A DNA stretch of 64,000 nucleotides from Promicromonospora panici. GTDB lineage: Bacteria > Actinomycetota > Actinomycetes > Actinomycetales > Cellulomonadaceae. The stretch is from NCBI RefSeq assembly GCF_900608595.1, contig NZ_UWYY01000006.1:1-64000 (forward strand). The letters are read 5' to 3'. The notes below the pieces were generated by a model. It did no database searches. It saw only the letters and a list, made by a program, of their open reading frames with translations, and had not been told where the DNA came from. Both the position numbers and the translations under genes were made by a program. Shown here in pieces: positions 8,152 to 16,983 of this stretch; within the stretch, counting starts at the first letter, position 1, and each line of letters opens with the position of its first letter.

Positions 8152-9540
8152 TCAGCCGATCCGGTCCAGCACCACCGACCCGTCCGCCGCCAGTGCGGCT
8201 CCGACGAGGGCGCCCGCACCCACGTCCATGGTCGGCACCGAGCCGGCCATGCCGGCCAGCCCGCTGCCGAGCACGCCGGCCCTCGCACCCTCCGGCTCCA
8301 CCGTCCAGCCGCCCTTCAGCGCCTCGCGCGCCCGGCCGAACCGCTCCGGGGTATCGGTGTGCAGGGTGAACAGCGGCTGCCCGGCAACCACCGGCTCGCC
8401 CGGTTTCACGTGAATCTCGATGCCGGCCGCCGCCTGGACGGCGTCCTCCTTGCGTACCCGGCCGGCGCCCAGGCGGTGGACGGCGACCCCCACCGCGTAG
8501 GCGTCGAGCGAGGCCAGCACGCCGGACTCCGCCGCGACGACCGTCTCGGTCTCCTTCGCGACCGGTAGAGGCGCGTCGACGTCGCCGCCCTGCGCCGCGA
8601 TCATCGCGCGCCACTTGTCCATGGCCCGGCCGTCGGCCAGGGCCTCGCGCACGTCCGCCTCGGAGGCGGGGCGGTCCGCGGCGGTCAGCATCTCCATCGC
8701 GAGCGCCACGGTGAGGTCGACGACGTCGGACGGCCCGCCACCCGCGAGCACCTCCAGGGACTCGCGCACCTCGAGGGCGTTGCCGGCGGTGCGCCCGAGC
8801 GGCACCGACATGTCGGTGACCAGGGCGACGGTGCGGACACCGGCATCGGTCCCGAGGTCCACCATGGTGCGGGCGAGCTCGCGCGCGCTGTCCAGGGTCT
8901 TCATGAAGGCGCCGGAGCCGACCTTCACGTCGAGCACGAGGGCGCCGGTGCCCTCGGCGATCTTCTTGGACATGATCGAGCTGGCGATGAGCGGGATCGC
9001 CTCGACGGTGCCCGTGACGTCGCGCAGGGCGTACAGCTTGCGGTCGGCCGGGGCGAGGCCCGCGCCGGCGGCGCAGATGACGGCGCCGACGGAGTCCAGC
9101 TGCGCCATCATCTCGTCGTTCGACAGCGAGGCCCGCCAGCCGGGGATGGACTCCAGCTTGTCGAGCGTGCCGCCCGTGTGGCCCAGGCCGCGGCCCGACA
9201 GCTGCGGCACGGCGACGTCGAACGCCGCCACCAGGGGCGCCAGGGGCAGGGTGATCTTGTCGCCGACACCGCCGGTGGAGTGCTTGTCCGCCGTCGGCCG
9301 GGAGAGGCGAGCGAACGACATGCGCTCGCCGGACTCGATCATCGCGTGGGTCCACCGCGAGATCTCCGCGCGGGACATGCCGTTGAGCAGGATCGCCATG
9401 GTCATCGCGGACATCTGCTCGTCGGCCACCACACCACGCGTGTAGGCGTCGACGAGCCAGTCGATCTGCGCGTCGGTCAGGGACTCCGCGTTGTCGCGCT
9501 TGGTCCGGATGATGTCGACGGCGTCGAAGGGCTCGGTCAT
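8152..9540 (-). CDS. deoA: Thymidine / pyrimidine-nucleoside phosphorylase
   Basis: A 462-residue phosphorylase that splits thymidine or deoxyuridine with phosphate into the base and 2-deoxyribose 1-phosphate. The family signature KHSTGGVGDKITLPLAP is present near residue 80, with SGRGLGHTGGTLDKLES after it (phosphate and pyrimidine binding). The C-terminal third is the PYNP domain with EIHVKPGEPVVAGQPLF. The frame is open upstream, but ATG 9540 is clearly the start because it overlaps the cytidine deaminase stop by 4 nt (ATGA). Its product feeds DeoC after phosphopentomutase, which is not in the window. Confidence 0.95.
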   Translation of the reverse strand: MTEPFDAVDIIRTKRDNAESLTDAQIDWLVDAYTRGVVADEQMSAMTMAILLNGMSRAEISRWTHAMIESGERMSFARLSRPTADKHSTGGVGDKITLPLAPLVAAFDVAVPQLSGRGLGHTGGTLDKLESIPGWRASLSNDEMMAQLDSVGAVICAAGAGLAPADRKLYALRDVTGTVEAIPLIASSIMSKKIAEGTGALVLDVKVGSGAFMKTLDSARELARTMVDLGTDAGVRTVALVTDMSVPLGRTAGNALEVRESLEVLAGGGPSDVVDLTVALAMEMLTAADRPASEADVREALADGRAMDKWRAMIAAQGGDVDAPLPVAKETETVVAAESGVLASLDAYAVGVAVHRLGAGRVRKEDAVQAAAGIEIHVKPGEPVVAGQPLFTLHTDTPERFGRAREALKGGWTVEPEGARAGVLGSGLAGMAGSVPTMDVGAGALVGAALAADGSVVLDRIG

Positions 9541-9965
9541 CGCTGTGCCTCCCGCACGTGGTCCAGGTCGCCCGGCCCGAAGGCCTGCGGCAGTACTTCG
9601 GTCATCGGGACGACGCCGATCGGGGTGTCGACCAGCAGCTCGGGCCCGCCGTGCTCCCAGAGGATCTGGCGGCAGCGGCCGCACGGCATGATCGTCTCGC
9701 CGAGCGCGTTCACGCAGGTGAAGGCGGCGAACCGCCCGCCGCCCGACATCACCAGCGCGCTGACCAGCGAGCACTCCGCACAAAGGGTGACGCCGTAGGC
9801 GGCGTTCTCGATGTTCGCGCCGGTGAGCAGGCGGCCGTCGTCGGCGAAGGCCGCCGCACCGACCTTGAAGTCGGAGTACGGCGCGTACGCCTGGTCGACC
9901 GCGTCCCGGGCCGCCGCCCGCAGGCCCGCCCAGTCCACCGCGCCCGCGGGATCCGCAGCGTCCAC
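9537..9965 (-). CDS. cdd: Cytidine deaminase
   Basis: A 142-residue zinc enzyme converting cytidine and deoxycytidine to uridine and deoxyuridine. The zinc site is complete: CAECSLVSAL supplies Cys and the catalytic Glu, and MPCGRCRQIL the two further Cys ligands. This is the tetrameric all-cysteine Cdd type. The GTG start at 9965 is chosen because GAGGAGG lies 5-6 nt upstream; a longer open frame upstream is an out-of-frame shadow of the permease gene. It starts 11 nt after the permease stop and overlaps deoA by 4 nt, so import and deamination are in one operon. Confidence 0.95.
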   Translation of the reverse strand: MDAADPAGAVDWAGLRAAARDAVDQAYAPYSDFKVGAAAFADDGRLLTGANIENAAYGVTLCAECSLVSALVMSGGGRFAAFTCVNALGETIMPCGRCRQILWEHGGPELLVDTPIGVVPMTEVLPQAFGPGDLDHVREAQR

Positions 9966-9976
9966 GTCCGGCCTCC

Positions 9977-11275
9977 TCAACCCTTGATGTACGGCTCGCC
10001 CGAGGCGGCCGGCGGGCGCGAGCGCCCCACCAGGCCCGCGACGGCGAGCAGCGTGACCACGTACGGGATCATGAGCATGAACTGGCTCGGGACGGGCGAG
10101 CCGACCACGGACAGCACGTTCTGCAGGTTCGACGCGAAGCCGAACAGCAGGCCCGCGAACGCGGCCCGGATCGGGTCCCACTTGCCGAAGATGACGGCGG
10201 CCAGCGCGATGTAGCCGGCGCCCCCGGTCATGTTCTCGCCGAACTGGCTCAGCTGGACCGTGGTGTAGAACGCGCCGCCCAGCCCGGCCACGGCGCCCGC
10301 GACGAGCACGGCGTTGTAGCGGGTGCGCACCACGTCGATGCCGACGGTGTCGGCGGCCTTCGGGTGCTCGCCCACGGCACGTAGCCGCAGGCCCCATTTG
10401 GTCCGGTTGAGCGCGTACCAGACGGCGGGCACGGCGATGAACATCAGGTAGATCAGCGCCGGCTGCCGGAACAGCACGGGGCCGAGCACAGGGATGTCGG
10501 ACAGGATCGGGATCGGGATCGCCGAGAACCGGGTGGTCGAGTTCAGCGTCTCCGCGGCGGGCACCAGCACCTGTGAGTACAGGAAGCTCGTCAGGCCGAC
10601 GACCAGCACGTTCAGCACCACACCGACGATCACCTGGTTCACGTGGTACGTGATCGCGAACAGGCCGAGCACGAGCGACACGAGGGCACCCGCGACAACG
10701 GCGGCGACCAGGCCGGCCAGGGCGCTACCTGTGATCGAGGAGACGACCGCCGCGGTGAACGCGGCGCCGAGCAGCTGCGCCTCGATGGCGATGTTGACCA
10801 CGCCCGCTCGCTCGCCGATCACGCCGCCCAGCGCGCCGTACACGAACGGCACGGACCAGAGCACGGCGCCGCCGAGCAGACCTACGATCGACAGGTCGCG
10901 CGGGCTGCCCGCCCCGGCCCAGGCCAGGAAGCCCGTCAGACCGGCCAGGACGAACAGGGACACCAGCCACAGCGGCGTCCTGGTCCCGCGCGCCGTGAGC
11001 ACGACGACGGCCGCCGTCACCGCGAGCAGGATCGCCCCGCACACCCACGCGAAGGCCACCGCGGGCACCACGATCACCGGGATCTGGAAGAAGTCGCTGC
11101 GCTGGGACAGCAGGAACCTCGTATCGCCCGAGTGCGGGACCGCGACGAGAAGCAGCGCGTACAGCACGGTCACGGAGAGCAGCACGCCCGCCGTCTTCCA
11201 GGACACGACGGTCACGGTGCGCGTCGTCTCCGAGAGCGGCGCGTCCAGCTGGGTGGTCATGTGGTCGGCGCTCAC
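9977..11275 (-). CDS. Nucleoside-type ABC transporter permease (second permease)
   Basis: A 432-residue integral membrane protein of the BPD_transp_2 family (RbsC/NupQ type) with about ten hydrophobic segments. Conserved elements include GERAGVVNIAIEAQLLGAAF, NQVIVGVVLNVL and LRAVGEHPKAADTVGI, the cytoplasmic coupling region. The usual NupQ-like protein is near 300 residues. The extra N-terminal ~110 residues add two or three membrane segments (AGVLLSVTVLYALLLVAV and so on). I take GTG 11275 as start because it overlaps the upstream permease stop by 4 nt; ATG 11260 is possible. It pairs with the next gene to form the membrane channel of the nucleoside importer. Confidence 0.9.
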   Translation of the reverse strand: MSADHMTTQLDAPLSETTRTVTVVSWKTAGVLLSVTVLYALLLVAVPHSGDTRFLLSQRSDFFQIPVIVVPAVAFAWVCGAILLAVTAAVVVLTARGTRTPLWLVSLFVLAGLTGFLAWAGAGSPRDLSIVGLLGGAVLWSVPFVYGALGGVIGERAGVVNIAIEAQLLGAAFTAAVVSSITGSALAGLVAAVVAGALVSLVLGLFAITYHVNQVIVGVVLNVLVVGLTSFLYSQVLVPAAETLNSTTRFSAIPIPILSDIPVLGPVLFRQPALIYLMFIAVPAVWYALNRTKWGLRLRAVGEHPKAADTVGIDVVRTRYNAVLVAGAVAGLGGAFYTTVQLSQFGENMTGGAGYIALAAVIFGKWDPIRAAFAGLLFGFASNLQNVLSVVGSPVPSQFMLMIPYVVTLLAVAGLVGRSRPPAASGEPYIKG

Positions 11276-12639
11276 GCGGCCGCCTCCTTCCGGTTCCGGG
11301 TCGCCTTCGGCTTCTTCTTGGGTGCCCGACGCCGGTTGGGGTCCGGCAGCCGGAAGATCGCCCGGATCAGCGGCGGCGCGGCGATGAACAGCACGATGAG
11401 TGACTGGACCACGAGCACGATGTCGCTCGGGACGCCCTCGGCGGCCTGCATGGTGGTGCCGCCGGCCTTGAACGCGCCGAACAGGATGCCTGCCGCGAGC
11501 ACGCCCCACGGGCTGGAGCCACCGAGCAGGGCGACGGTGATCGCGTCGAACCCGATGCCCGCGTCGATGTCGGAGCTGAAGCCCGTGGTGACACCGCCCA
11601 GCACCTGCGACGCGCCGGCCAGGCCGACGAGCCCACCGGCGACGAGCATCGAGCTCACGGTGGCGCGGCCCGTGTCGATGCCGGCCACCCGCGCGGCGCG
11701 CGGGTTCTCCCCCACGGCACGGAACGAGAAGCCGGCCGATGAGCGGTTGAGCAGCCACCACACGCCGACCACGGCCAGCAGCGCCAGCACGAAGCCCCAG
11801 GTCAGGTTGAACCGGTCCCCGAGCAGGGGCGGCAGCTGCGCCGACTCGGGGGTCGGCGGCGTCTTCGGGTTGGACGATCCGGGCGCCTGCAGCAGGCCCG
11901 GCGTCGCCAGGAGGTAGGCGATCAGGTAGAACGCCACGTAGTTCAGCATGATCGTGACGATCACCTCGTGCGCCCCGGTGCGAGCCTTGAGCAGGCCCGC
12001 CAGCCCCGCCCACAGTGCACCCGCCGCGATACCTGCGACGAGCGCCATCAGCAGGTGCAGCGGGAACGGCACGCCGCTGACGCCGAAGCCGACCCAGCCG
12101 GCTGCCGCGGCGGCGACCAGCATCTGTCCCTGGCCACCGATGTTGAACAGGCCGGCCCGGAACGCGAGCGCCACGCCGAGGCCCGCCGCGATGAGCGGGG
12201 TCGCATAGCTCAGCGTCTCCGTGAGCGGGCGGATCGCGGTGACGAAGTCCGTGGCCTGCAGGTTCACCACCGAGCCGCGGAACAGCGCCGAGTACGCGCC
12301 GCCGATCGCCTGGCCCAGCGCGACGAAGGTGTCGAGGGGCCGCGCGAAGAAGTACGCCGAGGCCTCCTGCACCCCGTCGTTGGTGAAGGCGATCATGATC
12401 GAGCCCGCGGCGATGGCGAGCAGCACGGCGCCCACGGACACGGTCCAGGGGCTGCTCATGGTCTGGTGCAGGGCCTTGGCCAGCCGGCCGGCCGTGTCGA
12501 CGGCGGCGTCGCCGACCGGCCCGGTGGCCTCACGCGCCCGCTCTTGTTCCAGCTCCTCGGCGGTGCCGGGGTCGAGCCCGGGCTCCTGCTCGGGGCCCGA
12601 CCCCGAGCTCGATGCCGTGTTGGACTCCGGCGCGCTCAC
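11272..12639 (-). CDS. Nucleoside-type ABC transporter permease (first permease)
   Basis: A 455-residue BPD_transp_2 permease (NupP-like). After a hydrophilic acidic N-terminus of about 60 residues come about nine membrane segments. The conserved cytoplasmic loop reads SFRAVGENPRAARVAGID, followed by LVGLAGASQVLGG, and NIGGQGQMLVAAAAAGW marks the other family block. It overlaps the ATPase gene stop by 4 nt at its start and the second permease by 4 nt at its end. The C-terminus is a short basic tail (PNRRRAPKKKPKATRN). With its partner it would import nucleosides delivered by the BMP lipoprotein. Substrate is inferred from the neighbouring cdd, deoA, add and deoC genes. Confidence 0.92.
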   Translation of the reverse strand: MSAPESNTASSSGSGPEQEPGLDPGTAEELEQERAREATGPVGDAAVDTAGRLAKALHQTMSSPWTVSVGAVLLAIAAGSIMIAFTNDGVQEASAYFFARPLDTFVALGQAIGGAYSALFRGSVVNLQATDFVTAIRPLTETLSYATPLIAAGLGVALAFRAGLFNIGGQGQMLVAAAAAGWVGFGVSGVPFPLHLLMALVAGIAAGALWAGLAGLLKARTGAHEVIVTIMLNYVAFYLIAYLLATPGLLQAPGSSNPKTPPTPESAQLPPLLGDRFNLTWGFVLALLAVVGVWWLLNRSSAGFSFRAVGENPRAARVAGIDTGRATVSSMLVAGGLVGLAGASQVLGGVTTGFSSDIDAGIGFDAITVALLGGSSPWGVLAAGILFGAFKAGGTTMQAAEGVPSDIVLVVQSLIVLFIAAPPLIRAIFRLPDPNRRRAPKKKPKATRNRKEAAA

Positions 12640-14165
12640 GCGACCTCACCTCTTCCCTTCGCTTCTTCCGGGGAGATCCCCGCCATCATCAGGCCCAGCA
12701 CGTCGCGCGGGGTGTCCGCGGGCACGACGCCGACCACCGTGCCGCGGTACATCACCATGATCCGGTCGGCGAGGGCCACCGCCTCGTCCAGCTCGGTGGA
12801 GACCACGACCACCGGCACGCCGGCGTCGCGCGTGGCGACGATGCGTTTGTGGATGAACTCGATGGAGCCCACGTCCACGCCGCGCGTCGGCTGCGCCGCG
12901 ACGAACAGGCGCAGGTCGCGCGACAGCTCGCGGGCGAGCACGACCTTCTGCTGGTTACCGCCCGACAGGCGTCCCACCGGCGTCGTGATGCCCTGCGTGC
13001 GGACGTCGAACTCGGCCACCTTTTCCTCGGCGAACTGGTCGCGGTAACCCAGCTGCAGGGCGCCGCCCTTGACGAAGGGCGGGCCGTCGGAGCGGTCGAG
13101 CATCAGGTTCTCGGCGATGGTGAACTCGCCGATCAGGCCGTCGAGCGTGCGGTCCTCTGGCACGAAGCCCACGCCCTCGTCGAGGATGTGCCGCACCGAG
13201 CGGCCGACCAGCTCCTTGCCGTCGAGCGTGATGCTTCCGGACACGTCGGGCTCCAGGCCGAGGAGCGCCTCGGTGAGCTCCGTCTGCCCGTTGCCCTGCA
13301 CGCCCGCGATCACGAGCACCTCGCCGCCGCGCACCTCGAAGGTCACGTTGTCCACCACGACGGTGCCGGACTCGCTGGTGACCACCAGGTCGCGGACCTT
13401 CAAGCCGTTGTCGTGCAGCGTGGGTGCGTCCTTGTGCACCCGCAGCTCCACGGAACGGCCCACCATGAGCGAGGCGAGCTCGGCGTCGGACGCCGTGGGC
13501 AGGGCCTCGCCCACGACCTTGCCGTGCCGGATCACGGTGATGCGGTCCGCCACCTCGCGGACCTCCCTCAGCTTGTGGGTGATGAACACGATCGCGGAGC
13601 CCTCGTCGCGCAGCTGGCGCATGATCGCCATGAGCTCGTCGGTCTCCTGCGGGGTGAGCACCGCCGTCGGCTCGTCGAAGACCAGCACGTCCGCGTTCCG
13701 GGAGAGCGCCTTGATGATCTCGACGCGCTGCTGGACGCCGACCGGCAGGTCCTCGACCACGGCGTCCGGATCCACGTGGAACCCGAACCGGGCGGAGATC
13801 TCGTGCACCTGCGCGCGGGCCGCCTCCAGGTCGAGCCGCCCGCCGCCGCGGGTCTGCTCGTGGCCGAGCATGACGTTCTCCGCGACGGTGAAGACCGGCA
13901 CGAGCATGAAGTGCTGGTGCACCATGCCGATGCCGGCGGCCATCGCGTCACCGGGGCCGGCGAACTCCTGGACGACGTCGTCCAGGAGGATCTCGCCCTC
14001 GTCTGCGTCGTACAGGCCGTAGAGCACGTTCATGAGGGTCGACTTGCCCGCCCCGTTCTCGCCCAGGAGCGAGTGGATCTCGCCCGGCTGGACGACCAGG
14101 TCGATGTGGTCGTTCGCGACGAGCGCGCCGAAGCGCTTGGTGATACCGCGCAGCTCGAGCCGCAT
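12636..14165 (-). CDS. Nucleoside/simple-sugar ABC transporter ATPase (two ABC domains)
   Basis: A 509-residue tandem ATPase of the RbsA/MglA/NupO type. Domain 1 (about residues 5-240) has Walker A LLGENGAGKSTLMN, a signature variant LPVGVQQRVEI and Walker B DVLVFDEPTAVL. Domain 2 (about 260-500) has the degenerate Walker A IAGVQGNGQTELTEAL without GK[ST], as usual for this family, and signature LSGGNQQKVVLAREL. It energises the two permeases downstream, with which it overlaps by 4 nt. The ATG at 14165 is preceded by GGAAGGA. A strong hairpin separates it from the binding-protein gene upstream. Confidence 0.95.
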   Translation of the reverse strand: MRLELRGITKRFGALVANDHIDLVVQPGEIHSLLGENGAGKSTLMNVLYGLYDADEGEILLDDVVQEFAGPGDAMAAGIGMVHQHFMLVPVFTVAENVMLGHEQTRGGGRLDLEAARAQVHEISARFGFHVDPDAVVEDLPVGVQQRVEIIKALSRNADVLVFDEPTAVLTPQETDELMAIMRQLRDEGSAIVFITHKLREVREVADRITVIRHGKVVGEALPTASDAELASLMVGRSVELRVHKDAPTLHDNGLKVRDLVVTSESGTVVVDNVTFEVRGGEVLVIAGVQGNGQTELTEALLGLEPDVSGSITLDGKELVGRSVRHILDEGVGFVPEDRTLDGLIGEFTIAENLMLDRSDGPPFVKGGALQLGYRDQFAEEKVAEFDVRTQGITTPVGRLSGGNQQKVVLARELSRDLRLFVAAQPTRGVDVGSIEFIHKRIVATRDAGVPVVVVSTELDEAVALADRIMVMYRGTVVGVVPADTPRDVLGLMMAGISPEEAKGRGEVA

Positions 14166-14200
14166 GGTTGTCCTTCCTGACGGAGGTCCTGCTCATAACA

Positions 14201-14240
14201 GGTCCCGGGGCACACGGCGTGAGCCGTGCCCCCCGGGACC
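14201..14240 (-). terminator. Hairpin between binding-protein gene and ATPase gene (attenuating terminator)
   Basis: GGTCCCGGGGCACACGGC (14201-14218) is nearly complementary to the segment at 14223-14240, with 16 of 18 pairs and a GTGA loop. There is no long T-run. It lies 50 nt after the bmp-type lipoprotein stop. Such hairpins commonly lower expression of the transporter genes relative to the binding protein. Confidence 0.7.
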
Positions 14241-14289
14241 ATCTTGCGTCAAGTCTCGGTCACTGACCGATCAGCCCGTCAGAGGCTGG

Positions 14290-15366
14290 TCACTCGGCGA
14301 GGTAGGACTTCACCTCGACCTCGCCGTCGATGATCTGCTGCTTGAGCGTCTGGACCTCTTCCCAGAGGGCCGGGTCGACGTCTTCCTCGAAGTTGTGCAG
14401 CGGGGCGAGGTCGACGCCACCGTTCTCGAGGGTGCCGACGTACGGCGCCGGGTCGAACTCGTCGTTGCCGGAGGCGAGCACGGCCTCCTCGGTGGAGACG
14501 TCCATCTTCTTGAGGATGGAGGTGAGCACCAGGTCCTGGGTGGTCGGGTCCGTCTCGTAGAAGTCGGCGTCCACGCCGATCAGGGCGACGTCCTCGCCCG
14601 AGTCGGCGATCGCGTCCATCGCCGACTGGTAGATCGGGCCGCCGACCGGCAGGATCACGTCGACGCCCTGGCCCAGGATGTTCTCCGCAGTCTGCTTGGC
14701 CGCGGGGTCGGCTGCGAAGCCTCCCGTGAACGAGCCCTTCTTGCCGTCCCAGCCGACCAGCTCGACGTTCTCGTCGTTGGTCTCGTTGTAGTAGTCGACG
14801 CCCTGCTTGAAGCCGTCCATGAAGATCGTCACGGTCGGGAAGTCCATGCCGCCGAACGTGCCGACCTTGCCGGCCTCCGAGTAGCCCGCGGCGAGATAGC
14901 CGGCGAGGAACGCAGCCTGCGCGGTGTCGTACAGCAGCGGCTTGATGTTCTCCGCGTCGGCCTCGCCGTCGAAGTCCGCGTCGGCAGCGTCGTCGACGAG
15001 GATGTAGTCGATGTCGGGGTTGGCCGTGGCCGACTCGATGGTGGCGGCCGAGAGCGCGAAGCCGACGGTCACGATCGCGTTGCAGCCCTCGCCGACGAGC
15101 GACTCGATGTTGCCCTTGTAGTCGCTCTCCGACGTCGACTGGACGTCGACCAGCTCGGTACCGAGCTGGTCGGCCGCAGCCGTCGCGCCCTCGAAGCTGA
15201 GCTGGTTGAAGCTCTTGTCGTCAAAGCCGCCGGCATCCGACACGATGCAGGGCTTGAAGTCGCTCGCGGTCTCGCCGCCGGTGGACTCGGTGGGGGCCTC
15301 ACCGCATGCCGCGAGCGCGAGCGCCGCTGCTCCCGCAAGGGCGGTGAGCCGAACAGCCTTCTTCAC
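14290..15366 (-). CDS. BMP-family nucleoside-binding lipoprotein
   Basis: A 358-residue substrate-binding lipoprotein of the BMP/PnrA family. A short signal peptide (KKAVRLTALAGAAALALAAC) ends in the lipobox LAAC, so the mature protein is anchored to the outer face of the membrane. The mature part has SDAGGFDDKSFNQLSFEG, the BMP N-terminal hallmark, and the aromatic and acidic pocket region VGWDGKKGSFTGGF. PnrA-type members bind purine nucleosides. The GTG start at 15366 is preceded by AAGGAG. The open frame extending to 15432 has no ribosome-binding site. It is the first gene of the importer operon. The nucleoside preference is inferred from the family and the salvage genes downstream. Confidence 0.93.
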   Translation of the reverse strand: MKKAVRLTALAGAAALALAACGEAPTESTGGETASDFKPCIVSDAGGFDDKSFNQLSFEGATAAADQLGTELVDVQSTSESDYKGNIESLVGEGCNAIVTVGFALSAATIESATANPDIDYILVDDAADADFDGEADAENIKPLLYDTAQAAFLAGYLAAGYSEAGKVGTFGGMDFPTVTIFMDGFKQGVDYYNETNDENVELVGWDGKKGSFTGGFAADPAAKQTAENILGQGVDVILPVGGPIYQSAMDAIADSGEDVALIGVDADFYETDPTTQDLVLTSILKKMDVSTEEAVLASGNDEFDPAPYVGTLENGGVDLAPLHNFEEDVDPALWEEVQTLKQQIIDGEVEVKSYLAE

Positions 15367-15453
15367 TGGTGCTCCTTCGATGGTCCAGACGGGTCTGGGG
15401 ACCCTATATCGCACCGAGGGTAGCCAGCGCATCCCGCATTTCGCGTTTCGAGA

Positions 15454-15478
15454 CGGTAACCGGAGTAAGTCGTTACCG
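15454..15478. promoter_or_regulatory. Inverted repeat upstream of the nucleoside importer
   Basis: CGGTAAC at 15454-15460 and GTTACCG at 15472-15478 form a perfect 7-bp inverted repeat with an 11-nt spacer, about 90 nt upstream of the lipoprotein GTG. The 10-mer TCGTTACCGA at 15470-15479 recurs at 41010-41019 upstream of the peptide-binding lipoprotein gene. A regulator-binding site is possible; the regulator is unknown. Confidence 0.4.
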
Positions 15479-15506
15479 AAGCGTCATCGGCAGGAACATC
15501 TGGCGG

Positions 15507-16799
15507 TCAGCGCGCCGCAAACTGGGCAAGGGCCCGCACGCCGACGCCGATCGCCCGCTCGTCCACGACGAGGTCGCCCTGGTGCAGGTCATAGGTGCGG
15601 CCGCCGGGCGTACGCACGCCGAGCCGCGCCATCGTGCCCGGCACCTTGCGGAGGAACCAGGCGAAGTCCTCCCCGCCCATCGACTGCTCGGTCAGCTGCA
15701 CCGCATCGGGGCCGACGGCGTCGCGGATCGCGTCCTCGAGGTCGCACGTGGCCTCGGTCTGGTTCTCGACCGGGGGCACCCCGTGCGTCACCGTCACCGA
15801 GACCCCCACGCCGTACGGGGACACGATCTCCTCCACCGCCTCGCGGACCAGCTCGCCCGCCTTCTCCCAGGCGCGCACGTCGAGGCAGCGCAGCGTGCCC
15901 TTGACGATGCCGGTGGACGGGATGGCGTTCGGCGTCGAGCCGGCCTGGACGGCGCCCCACGTCAGGTTGACGCCGGAGCGCGGGTCGAGCCGCCGGCCCA
16001 GCACGGCCGGCGTCTGCGTGATGACCTGGCCGAGCGCGAACACGACGTCGCCCGTGAGGTGCGGGCGGGAGGTGTGGCCGCCGGGCGACGAGATCGTCAC
16101 GCTCACGGAGTCGCTGGCCGAGGTGATGGGCCCGATGCGGGTGCCGACGTGCCCGACGTCGAACTTCGGGTCGCAGTGCAGCGCCGCCATCCGGTCGACA
16201 CCGTCAAGCTCGGAGGTGCGGTTGATGATGTCCTCGGCGCCGCCGGGAAACACCTCCTCGGCGGGCTGGAAGAACAGGCGGACGCCGCGTCGCAGCCGCC
16301 CCTCTTCCTGCAGCCGGGCGAGCACCAGGCCCGCACCCAGCACGACGGTGGTGTGCACGTCGTGCCCGCAGGCGTGGGCCACGCCGGGCTCGGTCGAGGC
16401 GTACTCGACGCCGCTGGTCTCGTGCAGCGGGAGGGCGTCGAGGTCGGCGCGCAGGCCGACCCGGCCCTCGCCGTCCGGCCCGTGGTCGGGACCGATGTCG
16501 CAGACCAGGCCGGAGCCGATCGGCAGCAGGCGCGGCTCCAGCCCTGCGGCCCGCAGGCGGTCGGCGACGACCTGCGTGGTGCGCTTCTCCTTGCGGGAGA
16601 GCTCCGGGTGGGCGTGCACGTCGCGGCGGAACGCGATCAGCTCGGCGTCGAGGCCCCCGGCCAGGTCGCCGACCCGTGCGGCGAGGCCGGCGACGACGTC
16701 CGTCGCGTTCCCTCCGGGCATGTCGCCGACCGGCAGCTGACCGTTCGAAACGATCTGATCGAAATCGGCAAGACTGACGGGTGGCTCGGTCGGGTTCAC
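15507..16799 (-). CDS. M20-family amidohydrolase/peptidase
   Basis: A protein of about 430 residues in the M20D amidohydrolase family (hippurate/IAA-amino-acid hydrolase type), which removes N-acyl groups from amino acids or peptides using two metal ions. Metal-binding motifs are visible: ELSRKEKRT in the N-terminal block, HACGHDVHTTVVLGAG, FFQPAEEVFPGGAEDI and GGEDFAWFL near the C-terminus. I prefer the GTG at 16799 (MNPTEPPVSLADF), but no clear ribosome-binding site distinguishes it from the GTG at 16868. It is likely cytoplasmic and transcribed alone. A promoter would lie in or next to the family 2 palindrome region upstream. Confidence 0.85.
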   Translation of the reverse strand: MNPTEPPVSLADFDQIVSNGQLPVGDMPGGNATDVVAGLAARVGDLAGGLDAELIAFRRDVHAHPELSRKEKRTTQVVADRLRAAGLEPRLLPIGSGLVCDIGPDHGPDGEGRVGLRADLDALPLHETSGVEYASTEPGVAHACGHDVHTTVVLGAGLVLARLQEEGRLRRGVRLFFQPAEEVFPGGAEDIINRTSELDGVDRMAALHCDPKFDVGHVGTRIGPITSASDSVSVTISSPGGHTSRPHLTGDVVFALGQVITQTPAVLGRRLDPRSGVNLTWGAVQAGSTPNAIPSTGIVKGTLRCLDVRAWEKAGELVREAVEEIVSPYGVGVSVTVTHGVPPVENQTEATCDLEDAIRDAVGPDAVQLTEQSMGGEDFAWFLRKVPGTMARLGVRTPGGRTYDLHQGDLVVDERAIGVGVRALAQFAAR

Positions 16800-16908
16800 G
16801 TGACCCACGGTAGCGCTGTCCGCCCCGCGAGACACGGTTGCGCAAGATACGTCCCACCATACGGACACCCCTGAGACGCTGCCTCCGACATGTCAAGACG
16901 CACGCGCT

Positions 16909-16977
16909 CTTGGTTGTGGGCGGGATCGTTGCGACTATGCGCCCGCTTTAGGCGCAACGATCACGCCCACAACCAAG
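16909..16977. repeat. TTGGTTGTGGGCG long palindrome (family 2, copy A)
   Basis: CTTGGTTGTGGGCG (16909-16922) pairs with CGCCCACAACCAAG at the other end, and GGATCGTTGCG pairs with CGCAACGATC inside, leaving a loop containing CCCGCTTTAGG. The element begins 7 nt after the manC stop on the minus strand. Copies B (23001-23067) and C (43692-43764) share both the stem and the inner sequence. It probably serves as the manC terminator. Confidence 0.9.
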
Positions 16978-16983
16978 GACTCG

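Noticed and set aside
12612..14180. 522-codon plus-strand frame opposite the ABC ATPase gene
   Set aside because: It mirrors the ATPase codons and contains no recognisable domain, while the minus strand has all Walker and signature motifs.
16909..16977. tRNA or small structured RNA gene at the long palindrome
   Set aside because: It is a single near-perfect stem without cloverleaf features, and the same element recurs behind unrelated genes.
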